Shown: positions 22,953-34,867 of the stretch, piece after piece
Layout of the letters: each line of letters starts with the position of its first letter
Numbering within the stretch: position 1 is the stretch's first letter
Assembly (NCBI GenBank): GCA_025677815.1
Contig: JAIXMP010000001.1
Coordinates: 2,542,001-2,606,000, forward strand
DNA length: 64,000 bases
Reading direction: 5' to 3'
From: Phascolomyces articulosus
Taxonomy: Eukaryota; Mucoromycota; Mucoromycetes; Mucorales; Lichtheimiaceae
Position numbers and translations under genes: made by a program
Notes under the pieces: model-generated
Database searches by the model: none
What the model saw: only the letters and a program-made list of their open reading frames with translations
Told to the model about the DNA's origin: nothing

Positions 22953-24121
22953 ATGGCGACATCAGCAACATTAAAATCAGCTTTTTCCAATATACCACCC
23001 TTGACAAAAGCTTTGGTGACTTCGCTTATTGTATTATCATGTGCTAGTTATATCTACATTTATCGTTTACAACTCAATGCAGATGACCCGGACGCCGTCT
23101 TGTTCCTTGGTTGTCCTTTTATTGGTGTTTTACCTGGTTTGTAAGTTGCGTTCCATTTTCTGTTTTGTTTTTTTAATACAAAGAGAAAGAGACAGAGAGA
23201 ACTTGACGAATATCTAATTATTATTTATATTGAAATTTTAAAATTTGTAAAATAGAGCCTTGTATGCTCCATGGACATTTTTAACGGGTGCATTTTATGA
23301 AGATAATGTTATCACTGTAAGTTTTTTTTTTTTTAAAAAAAAAACATTGCTTTTTTTTCCCTCTCAATGCCTAATGATAAAAAAAAACTTTACATGTTCA
23401 ATATAGCTTGTATTAAGTTCAGTCGTATTATTATTTTGTGGAAAATATTTGGAACGCGCTTGGGGAAGTCGTGAACTTTTGAAATATGTTCTGCTTACAG
23501 CCACTGTCTCCAATATTGCTACATGGATTGGTCTGATTGCTACATTTTATATTTCGGGTGAAGGGGATTATTTGTAAGTAACTTTATATATAAAACAAAA
23601 AAAAAAGGGAAGGGAAATAGTAATAAACCCTCTTTTACTGTTTAGATACCAAACACAAATTAACGGTATGGCTGGTGTATTTTCCGCATTTCTTGTTGCG
23701 TTCAAGCATCTTATCCCCGAACACAGAATTTCTTTGATGGGTAACTTTGTTACAATTCGTGTCAAGGTAAGAATAATGAAGGATATGGTATTCAATGTGT
23801 TGTTGGATAGAGTAGACCGGGAAAGTACAAACATGGACGAGAAAAATTAAATGTTTATGTATATATATAGAACTTGATTGGTGTGGCAACTGCTTCCAGT
23901 ATTGTTTGCTTGATTTTATTTCAAGCTATTGTATTTTATAACCTTGTAAACATTGGATGGGTTGTTGGATGGATTTATATTCGATTCTTTAAATATCAAG
24001 ATGGTATTAAAGGAGATCATAGTGAAACTTTTGCATTTGTCACGTTTTTCCCTGACTTTTTACAGTAAGTTCATCTTTTGAAAAAAAAAAAAAAAAAAAA
24101 CGTGATAGGATAATATATATA

Positions 24122-24157
<36 letters not shown>

Positions 24158-25012
24158 GAAAAAGAGTCAAAAAAAGAAAAAATGATTTTTTTAATTGATG
24201 GACAAAATCCCATTTCTTCTAGTCCTATTATTGGATTTGTTGCCAATCATGTTTACAAGATCTTTGTTCGATTGGGTGTTTGCACCCCAGCCCCACGTAA
24301 TTATTCTTATGATCTTGAAAGCCAAACAGGGGTTCGATCCATGCCCTCTCCATTACCAGGTAGTGCTCGGGCTGAAGCTGAAAGACGAAGGTAAAAAGAA
24401 AAAAAAATAATCACTTGTTATTGTTATGGGTAGGATGAGAAAGGATTGGGGAGAGAGAGAAACAAAAAGTAGGGGAAGGCTTAGAAGTAGCTATTACCAT
24501 CATGAGATAAATATATCTTTTTAGGAGTGTGATGTAAAAAAAAAAAGGGAAAAAGGAACTTCATGTCGATGGATCAATAGATTTATGTGGGATGAAATGG
24601 ATGTGTTTTTTTGGGGGGAGGGTGTTGGGAGGTAAAGTTAAAGAGAGAGGAACAATAAGAATGAAATAGAAACTAAAATGCACTATGTGATAATATTAGG
24701 GCACTTGCATTAAAGGCATTAGACATGCGACTTTCATCCAAAGCAACTGCAACTGCCTCCTCCTCCTCCTCCTCCTCACCTGCTAATAATAATAATAATA
24801 GTAGTAGTAGTCCTGTCATTTCTAGTAATAATACTGATAATGCATCCTCTAGTAATAGTGGTGCGGCTGCACCACCACGAGGTTCGGATAACACTACTGT
24901 TTTGTTTGAAGCAGAAGAAATGGTAACAACAACCACTACTACATCAACAACAGTTGCAACTACTTCTACTACTACGCCATCCACTGAAACCGAAGAATCT
25001 AAACGTGATTAG
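22953..25012 (+). CDS. TMEM115: TMEM115/DUF1751 rhomboid-like Golgi membrane protein
   Basis: Polytopic membrane protein of the TMEM115 (yeast YOL107W) family, with a rhomboid-like fold lacking protease residues; human TMEM115 is a Golgi protein involved in retrograde transport and glycosylation. Seven exons join in phase: 22953-23140, 23256-23316, 23407-23573, 23646-23766, 23871-24064, 24223-24390, 24700-25012. They give 403 aa. About six hydrophobic segments lie in residues 15-240 (for example the first helix T-K-A-L-V-T-S-L-I-V-L-S). Family motifs include A-P-W-T-F-L-T-G and N-G-M-A-G-V-F-S-A. The C-terminal 100 residues are Ser/Asn/Thr-rich and cytosol-like. The 309-bp last intron and a TG-repeat in intron 5 are notable. 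The short spacing to the TIR suggests the element has changed its promoter region. Confidence 0.92.
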
Positions 25013-26050
25013 ATTTATTATTATTATTATTTTCTCTTTCTCTTCCCTCCCCCAAGCACAGACACACACACAGACACACACACACACTTCTTTTTATATA
25101 AAAATTGTAGATATAAAATATATATATATATATAACAATTCACAATCATTTAATATTCGTTCATGCATACATTACTTTTTTTTTTATTTGGCACTAAGAC
25201 GATCTTTTATTATTATTTATTAATCAAGATTTCAGATTTTTCATCTTTTGACAGTCATCATGGTGATGAAGGATTTCATCGATAGATTACATATTCCATT
25301 TCATCTTTTTTCAAAAAGATATTACTATTATCGCGTGGATTAGCGCAATAACCCTTTCCTTCCTATTTTTGGATATCTATTTTTCTTTCTTCTAAAAGTC
25401 TATATACATAACTATCCTATTCAACCTCCCACCCCCCCCAAAAAAAAGCATTATATTTTTTCAACCTCCTTTTGACACTGATCTCTAATGATATATTTTT
25501 ATCACAACTTAAAATAAATTTCTCCCTTCCCCATCCGATCAGCAATAATAACAACAAGTTTATTAACAATAACTAAAATCTTGTTTTAATAGTGTAAGGC
25601 ATTGAACTCAAAATCTGCAGGAACTTTTTTGTCATCCGTCTCTCCCCCCACCGAAAAAAAAGGATCTTTTTTTTCCTCCCCAAACAAAAAGAACATCAAA
25701 AAAAGTGTCTGTGCCAACAACAAATGAAGGAGATGATGATGATTATCATGAAAATAAATAAATAAATAAAAAAGCATACTGCTCAGCAGGGATGCTTTAT
25801 TTATTTTTTATTTTTATTTATTTTTTTGTATTTTTTATGATTTAAATAATTGAAAAACTAGTATTACAAAAAATCATAAGCAACAAAAAAAGTATCTTTT
25901 TTTTTTCTATCGATATAGAAATACAACAAAATAATAGTAGCATTGGTAAAAAAGAAGGTACTAAAAATAATAAGATAGAATATAGAGTAAAATAAACTAA
26001 TAAGAAGAAGGAAGGGGGAAAAGTAAAAAAGTTATCCTGAATTAAGATAT
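25013..26050. other. Convergent intergenic region
   Basis: 3' flanks of the TMEM115-like and hexosaminidase genes. Contains CA-rich (25062-25086), TA and TTTA/AAAT repeats and many T/A runs. No gene seen. Confidence 0.5.
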
Positions 26051-28001
26051 TTATTGTTCAGCTTCAGCAGGATCAATAAGATCACACTTTTCAGGATGTT
26101 TGACACACCACATAGGTTGAAGAGGTTGAGCTTGAATACCACGAGCCATCAAACGATAATTCCAATCCAAAATACGAGGTTGCAAGTTACGTACAGTACG
26201 ACGATTACCATCCTTATCATAGCCACCAGACCACCACAATTCAGCAGCAGCGCCTGAACGAGGCCACAACTTACTATCTAAGACAGTAGGTCCACCTTGT
26301 TCATTCCACATGCACACTTCACCACCAAGGACCTTTCCAGGGGAATCTTCAGGGATACCATAAGTGGGATCATAAGTATACATACGTTGCCAAGTCTAAT
26401 TATATATATATATGTATATATATATAAATAATAAGTTATTATTATCTAATCAAATACATCATTATCTTCCCCCCCTTTTTTTTCTCTATTATATCATTTT
26501 ACTTACATGGTAAGGAGCACACCAGGAACCACCAGTACCACCATAATTGAAAGTATCTTCGGGAGTAGGTTGTTGTGTAGGACTAATGTAACGAGGATCA
26601 TTACCAACCCAACCACCATTACCACAATCCAAATAAAAGTAATCCGAATTGGAGATAATCACATCATGCCCAAGGCTCTATATTTATATTTATTTAATAT
26701 AAAGTTTCTTCTCAAATATTTGTTCTCTTTTTTTTCACACGTACAATCACCCCAACCCCCCCCCCCATTTGGATAAAAAGAAGAAAAAAAAATCTTACAG
26801 TGAAATTTTGTGGAGGAGCTGTCCAGACTTGAACGACAACATCTTCAGGTAATCGACCACCATCACGAATAGGATCTTCCCACACCATGGGTCTCTTTTT
26901 CAAATCATTAGAAACCCATTTGACCAACTTGTTTGTCCATTCAAACCACAATTCATGAGTTGTGATATTATGTTCAGCAGTATAGTTGTTGATATCTTCA
27001 TCCAATTCATAACAAGCAGCACTGATTTCATCACCACCAGTATGATACCAAGAATCAGGGAATACTTCTGTACCTTCCTTGATCAAATCTTGTACCATCT
27101 TGTAAGCATCGTCATTCAAAAGATCGATTTGACCGGATGGAGGTTCAGCAGCAATATCAGCCCAAAAGTGATCATAACCAATGATATAATCAGGATAAGC
27201 TTCAGCAATGATACCGGTATGAGCAGGCACATCAATTTCCAAAACAACACGAATACCACGGGATTCAGCATGTTTCAAGACTTGTTGGACAGCCTTGGGA
27301 CCATAGGTTTGAGAAGGATGATATGCACCCTTTTCATGCAATGCTGGATGAGACTTGGATTCCAAGGGCCAGGATTGAGCATCTGTGGCATGCCAATGGA
27401 ACACATTCATTTTATTGTACGCCATGGCATCCAATAAACGTAAAAGATCGGGAACAGGGAAAAAGTTACGTGAAGTATCAAAAGAAACACCTCGATGAGG
27501 ATAAGAAGGAGCATCTGTGATGGATGCTGTATGAGCTACCAATTTCTTAGTGTCACCATTATCGGCTTGGACCAACTGAGAGAACGTTTCAAGACCACGT
27601 AAAGCACCTACCCAAGTAGGAGCTGATAAAGTGGCTTTACCACCTTCAGCAGGGACTTCCAAAGTATAAGATTCATCAACACCATAATCCAATTTGACAC
27701 TGTCGTCTTCGACAGAAATGTCAAGACTAGTCAAGGCATTTTCGGAAGGTTCGACATGATCTTCTTCATAAGGGGGTTGAACAGGGACCCATCGTTCCTT
27801 GTAAATCAAATCGACATAACGTTTGGCAGCATTACGTACATGCTTGTTATTTCCTCCATTGATAGTAAATCGATGGCCCAGGGGTGCAGCATGACCTGTC
27901 CATTCCACAGATTGAGGGATAGGTAGAAGCCATGTTTTGGCTTGTGCTGTGGTAGCAGCCAAAAGTAAAGAAGAAGCCAGTGAAAGTGAAGTAAATTTCA
28001 T
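26051..28001 (-). CDS. Secreted beta-N-acetylhexosaminidase (GH20)
   Basis: Removes terminal GlcNAc/GalNAc residues from chitooligosaccharides and glycans. It is expected to be secreted or vacuolar and to act in chitin turnover. Three exons, 26799-28001, 26507-26677 and 26051-26395, join in phase to 572 aa, a normal GH20 length. Residues 1-21 are a signal peptide ending A-Q-A. Residues about 25-165 are the GH20b-like N-terminal domain, and from about 168 the (beta/alpha)8 domain starts (H-R-G-V-S-F-D-T-S-R-N-F). Catalytic H-T-G-G-D-E is at 320-325, with D324 stabilising the acetamido group and E325 as acid. W-E-D-P and the aromatic L-W-W-S-G-G close to the C-terminus fit the family. Sequons such as N-Y-T and N-I-T suggest glycosylation. 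No defects. Confidence 0.97.
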
Positions 28002-31000
28002 ATTATTAAAAAAATGAAAAAAAAAAGGGAGAAAAGACGTGTGTAAAAAAGTGTGGGGAAGATAAATGAAAAAAAAAGAAGAGTGAAGTAAAAAAAAAAA
28101 AAAAAAAAAAAAAAAGATTGGGTTTATTTATATTAGGTACGATTTACCCTTATTGGAATGTTAAGCGAGAATCCTTTTATTATCTTTAAGCAAGTCAGCC
28201 AAATTAATCCTATCCGTTGCGTCAGTCATTCAATCAGTGATAAAAAAAAAGGTGCAAAGAAGGGTCAGCTTTGATAAGCAAAACCCTTTTCAGGGTTTTT
28301 TTCTTTTTCTTTTTCGCCCATCTCTTTTTTTTTTTTTTTCCCTTGAGTGTTACCTTTTTACTTGTTGTCATACAAGACACCGCTTTTTCATTTGTTCCAA
28401 TTGGATTGGATTTGTATCACAACTACTACTTACAATACTCATTTCATATAATAAAGATCTATCATAAAAAAAGAAGCTAAAGAACGTGTGTTTGTGTTTG
28501 TGTGTGATGATGTTGATGAGAAGGGAGAGATGGTTTTTTGATTAATAATTGTGCAAAGTGGGGACCCTTTTTCTTTTTTCCTTTAATAAAATTTGGAACT
28601 GACCCTGAAATAAATAAATAAAAAAACCGTAAATTTATTTTTTCTTTTCTCACACACACTTTTTGAGTGAAAAAAAAAAGTTGTCATCCCTCAAATCAAA
28701 CCTATCATGAATCATTCTCTTTCTATTTATCTCTATAACATTCAAAAACGGTATAGGTCATGTGAGAAAATAAGGTATCACTGATGGGAATCATCGAACC
28801 CTGCAAAAAAGGACCCTTTTTCCCATTTCTCATTACTTCTTCTATGCGATTAAAAGACTCTCTCCGTTTGACCGGGTGAACTTGGACCGTAACATCTTCT
28901 TGTCGTTCTTCTTTGTACACTTTTTTTTTTAAAAAAAAAGAGGTCTCCTGATCCTTTCTTCTTATTTGATGATGCATTGGATTAGTCATAGGTTTCTTTT
29001 TTTTTTATGCACTGCGTTGATTTTTGTTAAACGATGGTCATAATATATTATTATGCATAAAAAGTTAATTGTGGCTGTAACTTATAAACATCTACCTTTT
29101 TTAATAAAGAAGATCCCTTGTTGGGAATTAGGTAAAAGAAAATGTTCTTATTTTTCTTTTTCTTTTTTTTTTACACATGGTCTATTACGAATGGGATCCA
29201 ATTGACATGGATAGTAATAATACTCTATAACCATCCATCTAAAAAAAAAATTGATAGAATCAATAAGATATATAAAATTATGTACAACGGGAAAACGAAT
29301 CAAGGATGATGGGTCTAGCTCTTCTCAGACGACATGTAGTACTTCATTACTCGCTTGAATGATAATAAATACGTAATAAGAAACAACCTTGCGTGTTGTT
29401 TTTTAAAGTGTGTAGAGGGTTTTTTCTTTAGTATTTTTTCCCACTTGTGTACACTCTAAAAGAATCCCCTGAGCCAACTTTAAAAATCTTCAACCCTGGA
29501 TTTTTTACATAATAAAATAAAAAAAAACATAAAGTTACATTCCCTTATCTCCCCGCTCTTTCTATTGTACTTTTATAAATACATAATTGCAATGAAATTG
29601 ATAGGAAGGATGAGTGTAATTGACAATATATAATCCATTTCTTTTTTTTTTGTGGTGATAAAGGTGATAAACGGGAAAAATAAGGGACATTCTATTATTA
29701 TAAAGAAACATAGGAATTGTTGTTGTCTTTTGGGAGTATATTCATGTAATAATGTAAAAAACAAAAGGTAATTTGCTCCAGTTTATGCATTGAATGGGTG
29801 TACCAAAAGTCAAGAAAAGTGTATTTTGATCCATTGGAATGGTAGACCAGAAACATGCTTTTCTTTCTTTTCGTGGAATGACGTGTGTGTGTGTGTTTTG
29901 CCTGTCCTGAATATTACAAATGGTTGGTTTCTTCACCACTGCGTCCTACTGCTTTTGAATAACAAACAAACAACAATAGTATAATTATTGCTTGGCACAC
30001 ATCATCCATTGTATCATTGAAATTAATTATATGTAATCAACCCCAAAGAAATTGATAAAACAACAACATAACTTCTTCCTGTTAAAAATGGCATTTCAAA
30101 TATCCGATTATAATTCTTGGTTTTGGATACGAAAATTATTATGCAATTTATTCTCATGTTACACAAATATTTTTCTTTGAAATGATAAATCCGCAGACTC
30201 GCGAATACTTTGGTGGGTATGGCAGACGGAGCGAATAAAGTACTCAATGTTAAAGTGTGTGATGACACTTTTTTTTTGGCCAATGTCAAGCCTACGTTAA
30301 AGCACTAATCCATACAGCAAATGGATACTTTATGTAAACAGCATTTTGATATAGTTGATCTCCATTTGTTTTATCAAATTCATGTATTGGATTGATCATA
30401 CTGGATTTATTTTTTTCTAAGGTACTATTTACTTTGTCTGATTTATAAATTCAATTATATGTTACTTCCTGAAACTATGTTGTTGTTACGTATTTGTTAC
30501 TATGTGCCAATTGAAATGTATCTTACAACGAGAGAATAAATTACTTGTAATGTGTATCGAATAAAAAACTGACACATACGTATAAGTAAACAAAAGGTCG
30601 TCATCTTGAAAATTTCCCAGAGACATTGACACATCAAAATCTATATAATGCCTGTTTAATCATTATGTTGTAATATTTGTTTTTACTAGATACGTAGTGA
30701 TATTGCTTCCATTGATACATAACGTCTGCGTTGCTCCTCGAGAGTACGAGTTATTCATTATATATAGAAAACCGTAAAAGAAAAGTGTTGTTCCTCTAAA
30801 CCCTAAATCCTTATTTTTATTACATTCCCCCCACCATGAATCATACAATACATTTGCTTTTTCATGGATGAAAAAAGCCAGTCCATATTGAAGTTTCTAT
30901 TTTCTTCATCATCAATGGATCCCCTTGTTCACACTTTTTTCCAAAGGATTACCATACCCATCCTTATTTATTTTTTTAAAAAAAGAGCCTCGTCCACGTT

Positions 31001-31700
31001 CAACCTTCGACTATTCAAAGCATTCAAACCATCTAAACACTCGTATGAATCCAAGAATCCATTAAACATTATCGACCCTATTACTAGATAAAGAATAATA
31101 AAGTACTCCAATTCTAATTTCTCAGAACCCTCTAAAATAATAGACCTGTGATATTATATTCTTTCGTAATAATAAAAGTTACATACTTTCGACAAATTTT
31201 GTAAAACAATAATGAATTCAGAATATTTATATCATCATATTGGATCAGTTGAACCATCGTTTTGAAATGAAACAGAAATGACTGCCTTTTTTTATTGAAC
31301 TGAATAGCATTTTAGATTTAATGATTGACAAAGAAGATTGGGTTGTAAAAAAAGATATATGGGAATGAGAAAAAACCCCTAGGAAAATTATAGAAGTACT
31401 TCTCGTGTGCCACAAACGCCACACACAATGTTAATCTGAAACAGAAGATTGAAATCACTTGCTTTTAATAGAAATAGAAATAAGAAATAGATAATAAATT
31501 CAGGGACACACTTCATATATCCATTGCTGTCGTGACAACGATGCTTATGTTTTTTTTATTAACTACTACTGCTCTACAGCAACAAGCATAATATCATTTA
31601 AAACTCCTAAAAAGGAAATTGCTGCGGCAGCCATGGTAATAAATTTTATGCGTGAAGTCGCGTTCCTTTTTCCTTTTTCTTTACGCTTCTTGTTATTACA
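28002..31700. other. Gene-poor interval
   Basis: 3.7 kb between the hexosaminidase and a small ORF. The hexosaminidase upstream side has an A26 tract (28090-28115) and probably its promoter. Other than the weak ORF at 28723-28989, I find only AT-rich sequence, homopolymers and short frames. No tRNA or rRNA was recognised. Confidence 0.45.
28723..28989 (-). CDS. Small hypothetical protein, 88 aa
   Basis: Frame from the ATG at 28989 to the TAG at 28723. A Lys-rich junction encoded by an A/T palindromic run (28921-28939) separates a basic N-terminus from a more protein-like part. That part contains V-T-V-Q-V-H-P-V-K-R-R-E-S-F-N-R-I-E-E-V. It is acidic/basic mixed with no signal peptide or membrane segment. 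No family recognised; a chance ORF is possible. Confidence 0.3.
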   Translation of the reverse strand: MTNPMHHQIRRKDQETSFFLKKKVYKEERQEDVTVQVHPVKRRESFNRIEEVMRNGKKGPFLQGSMIPISDTLFSHMTYTVFECYRDK

Positions 31701-32030
31701 ATGATCGATCCTGTCGCATTTGCGTTTTACTGCTTTTATTTTTACATGGCTTGGAAGTTTTTTGAGGGTGAGTTGAGAACGTTGTGGATGGAGTGGGCTT
31801 ATTCACCACCCAAGGTGTATTACCGTCCTCCTCCTTTTTTCCCTCCTCTTCGCCAAGAAACAACACCAGTCGGATCCGTGGTAGTCCCAATGGATGAGGA
31901 CGTCTTTTGGTTGGGCATTGCTCACCAATTGATGGCCCTCTCCATTGGTGACGATGATCCAATGGATACCGACTATAATGTTGAAGATCTGGTTGCCGAT
32001 TTTTCCTCTCTTTCTCTTCTCTCCATTTAA
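31701..32030 (+). CDS. Small hypothetical protein with acidic C-terminal motif, 109 aa
   Basis: ATG to TAA without introns. It has an aromatic, hydrophobic N-terminus (residues 4-21, a membrane or buried helix), a Pro-rich middle (Y-R-P-P-P-F-F-P-P-L) and an acidic tail D-D-D-P-M-D-T-D-Y-N-V-E-D-L-V followed by F-S-S-L-S-L-L. The tail resembles short acidic/hydrophobic interaction motifs. Base composition is higher in GC than the flanks, which supports coding. No family recognised. Confidence 0.5.
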   Translation: MIDPVAFAFYCFYFYMAWKFFEGELRTLWMEWAYSPPKVYYRPPPFFPPLRQETTPVGSVVVPMDEDVFWLGIAHQLMALSIGDDDPMDTDYNVEDLVADFSSLSLLSI

Positions 32031-32984
32031 TGTAAGTCGTTTTGTTTTTGTTGCGTGTTTCATTTATGCATATAGGTTTGTGGTAATCTTTGAAAACTAA
32101 CTTTTAATTCCTTTTGTCATTTATTAGAGATTCTTTCTTCCCTTTCTCATTACAAAAAAAAAAAAATTAAAAAAGCCTTACAAAAAAAAAATCCAAAACC
32201 AACCAAAAAAACAATTCAAAACCTATAAAAACTACAAAAAAAAAGCAAAAAAAAAAAAAAAATAACTAACAAAAAAAATAACCTCTATATCTTATCTCTT
32301 TTATATATATATATATATATATTATTGGTAAGTTATTACTATTCTACTATTCTATTATTGTATTTAGTTGCATTAGTATATAAGCTAATCCGTGTAATAT
32401 TATTAAGTTAATAGGACGGCAACCACCTATTTATTTATTTATTTTGATACCTTTTCTCTATATAACCTTTTCTTTATATCTTTTTTATATACCTTTCTTT
32501 ATACCATTTTTTATACCTTTTTTATATACCTTTCTTTATACCTTTTTTTGATACCTTTTTTTATATACCTTATTTTTTATTCCCCTTCTTTATACCCATT
32601 TCTTTATACCCATATTTATTTATCGCACATAGAGGTAAGCAACAATAGAAATAATGGTACAATTTATAATGCATGATCCATCCGTAACTTTACTAATTAT
32701 TTGTCAATATATCTTTATAGGTTTTTTTTTGTTTTTTGTTTCTTTTTTTTGCTTTCTTTTTTGTAGGTTTTGTAGGTTTGGATTACTTATTTGTGCGATA
32801 GACATGGCCTTAGTTGCCATTAGAGGTATGTTGATCATTACATATATTCTTTAATTATAAAATATGTTGCTCTGTAACGTCGATATCCAAACAAATGCTT
32901 ATCATTTCAATGTATAGGTTTTGTTTTGCTTGTCCTGATTTGCGCCCCGTTTTGTTTGAGCTTTACTCCGTCGTTTTTTCCTAA
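32031..32984. other. Low-complexity flank with TATACCTTT minisatellite
   Basis: A/AC-rich block (32150-32280), a TA-repeat (32303-32322), then an irregular minisatellite of 10-14 bp units resembling TTTCTTTATACC at about 32438-32620. No gene seen. Confidence 0.5.
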
Positions 32985-33260
32985 CGGCGTAGGTGATGGC
33001 CACTGAGCCATTAGGTATGTGTATTTTATATATAATAAATTTAATTTCATAACTATCATGCTGATCCGATCATTTATATTTGATCTATAGTGTGGCTAGA
33101 AGAGCCACGGCTCTGCCGTCTTCATTACGGCGTAGAAAATGGCCCGTGCGCCATAAGGTAAGTTATATATATAAATATATATTAAGCACTATTATTGTAT
33201 AAAACATCGTGCTGATCCGATCATTTTTATTTGAAATATAGGGGTGACTAGAAGAGCCAC
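32985..33260 (+). repeat. Tandem duplication of an intron-bearing unit
   Basis: Two diverged copies (32985-33108 and 33128-33260) start with CGGCGTAG and end with AGAAGAGCCAC. Each contains a donor-like GTATGT or GTAAGT, a shared GTGCTGATCCGATCATTT or TATGCTGATCCGATCATT block and an ATAG acceptor. They therefore look like a duplicated exon-intron-exon segment of a gene or element remnant. Confidence 0.65.
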
Positions 33261-33265
33261 CAATT

Positions 33266-34254
33266 CTGGGTCAAGTAGGCAGCTTTGGTGGATGGGGAGC
33301 AGCTCTTCAGGAATAAAGGTAAGGGAGGAGTCTGGGAGTTGGGCTTGGCATGGTTTGTTCCATGCTATGGTCGAAGGGATTCGGGGCAGGCAGGATATAG
33401 GTTGTGCATCTTCGGCTTTTGGGTTCTGGCGTGGGGTGTGGCGCCGGTGGTTCTTGTAGTGTAAGTAGTGGGCGTGGGATGGGGTGCGAAATGGGGTGCA
33501 TTTGTGGTCATTTCACAGGAATACGTTTTTTTCTTTCTTCACTAGGTAATGCATATACTGGGTGGTAGTAGGGTCGCGGCAATGAATGAGAGCCTTTTGG
33601 TATGTATATGAGATATCGAAAAGGTATTGATGGATTTTGACGACGGAAACAAGTGGATATGGATTATATATGTTCGGTAAGTCTATTGCGTTCTTTTTTT
33701 TTTGACAAGTAAAATGTAATGGAAAAGAATAGATGGGTGAATGGATAATTATTTTATTTGTGAGTGACATTGCTAACTGTTATATATTTTATTGTCTTAA
33801 TGGTGATAACAATTCCATTTTCCCAGTTGGAAGATGGAATTGTTATTTTAGATATGACAATGGGCCTACCTTGATATCCAGTCAATTCGTTCAATATCTT
33901 TTTGGTATTTCATATACATACCAATCGGTTTCTTGTTCTTTGGCGTTGATTCCTATTATCATCTGGTCATATGTATTACTTGGTGAAGAAAGAAAAAAAC
34001 GTATTCTTGTGAAGTGGCCACGAGTGTACTCCATTTTGCATCTTGTCCTACGTCAGCTGCTTATACTACAAGGATCACTGGTGCCCCTCACGCTGGAATC
34101 CAAAAGCTGGAGGTGTGCAATCTATATTCTGTCTGTCCCGGTTCCTTTGGCTGTGGTATGGGGCAGATCATGTCAAGCCCGCTTCCAGGCTTTTTCCTTG
34201 CCTTTATTTCTGGAGAGTTGTTCTCCTGAAGCCAAAGTTGTCTGCTTGACCCAG
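33266..34254. repeat. Inverted duplication with about 390-bp arms
   Basis: 33266-33655 read in reverse complement is clearly related to 33865-34254. Shared blocks include CATATACATACCA, GAAGAAAGAAAAAAACGTATTC, CCAAAAGC, CTATATTCTG-type and CTTGACCCAG words. Similarity is imperfect throughout and drops outside these limits. The arms flank about 210 bp of unique sequence. Matching open frames (K-S-x-R-C-x-x-Y-I-L) run outward in both arms, so these are two decayed copies of one sequence. It may be a transposon remnant; no transposase recognised. Confidence 0.7.
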
Positions 34255-34867
34255 CAGGCTAGCCGAGTAAACAACCTCTTTTGTGGGAAAAGGGACTGGA
34301 GAAAGGGAACATCAAGAATGGTAATGGTGGTAGTAGTGGTAATTACGGATCAACAATCAGGAACAAAAAAATTGTAAAGGTATAACAAAACAAAAAAAAA
34401 AACAAAAAAAAGAGGGAAAACAAAATATACACATACACACGAAACAAATATTAGTATAGCACCAAGCAATGAAGTGAAAAAAAAACCATCTGATCCAGCA
34501 AGTTTTTTATATTACATTAATTTGTTATATTTATTTACCAACACTACGACATTTGTTTCAAGAGATACTAATATCATTTCACATATACTATACATTAGAC
34601 TATGGGCGAATGAAACAAAACAAAACAAAAAAATTTGGACGAACAGTATATATGTGTGTCCATATAAATGACTTGGGTTGGTGTGTATGGTTAGGAGCCG
34701 ATGAAGAGAGGTCGACCTGAAAAATTCGAAGTCTATGGGTAACGAGGATCAACATCGACTTTTAAAGATACAAATCGACCTGTTTCATTTGTGTAGATCC
34801 ATGTATGTATTGGTACATTCCACTATATTATACAAATACAAATACAAACAATCATAAAAAATATATA
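34255..34867. other. Intergenic, no gene seen
   Basis: Follows the inverted duplication; A-rich tract at 34385-34440 and AT-rich sequence. The frame running through 33733-34377 is the duplicated remnant described above, not a recognisable gene. Confidence 0.4.

Noticed and set aside
28780..28800. GAACCC-containing sequence considered as a tRNA T-arm.
   Set aside because: No GG..TTCGA pairing partner and no acceptor stem could be drawn; no tRNA was found in the window.
33733..34377. 214-aa plus-strand ORF.
   Set aside because: Most of it lies in the right arm of the inverted duplication and shows no domain; treated as repeat remnant.
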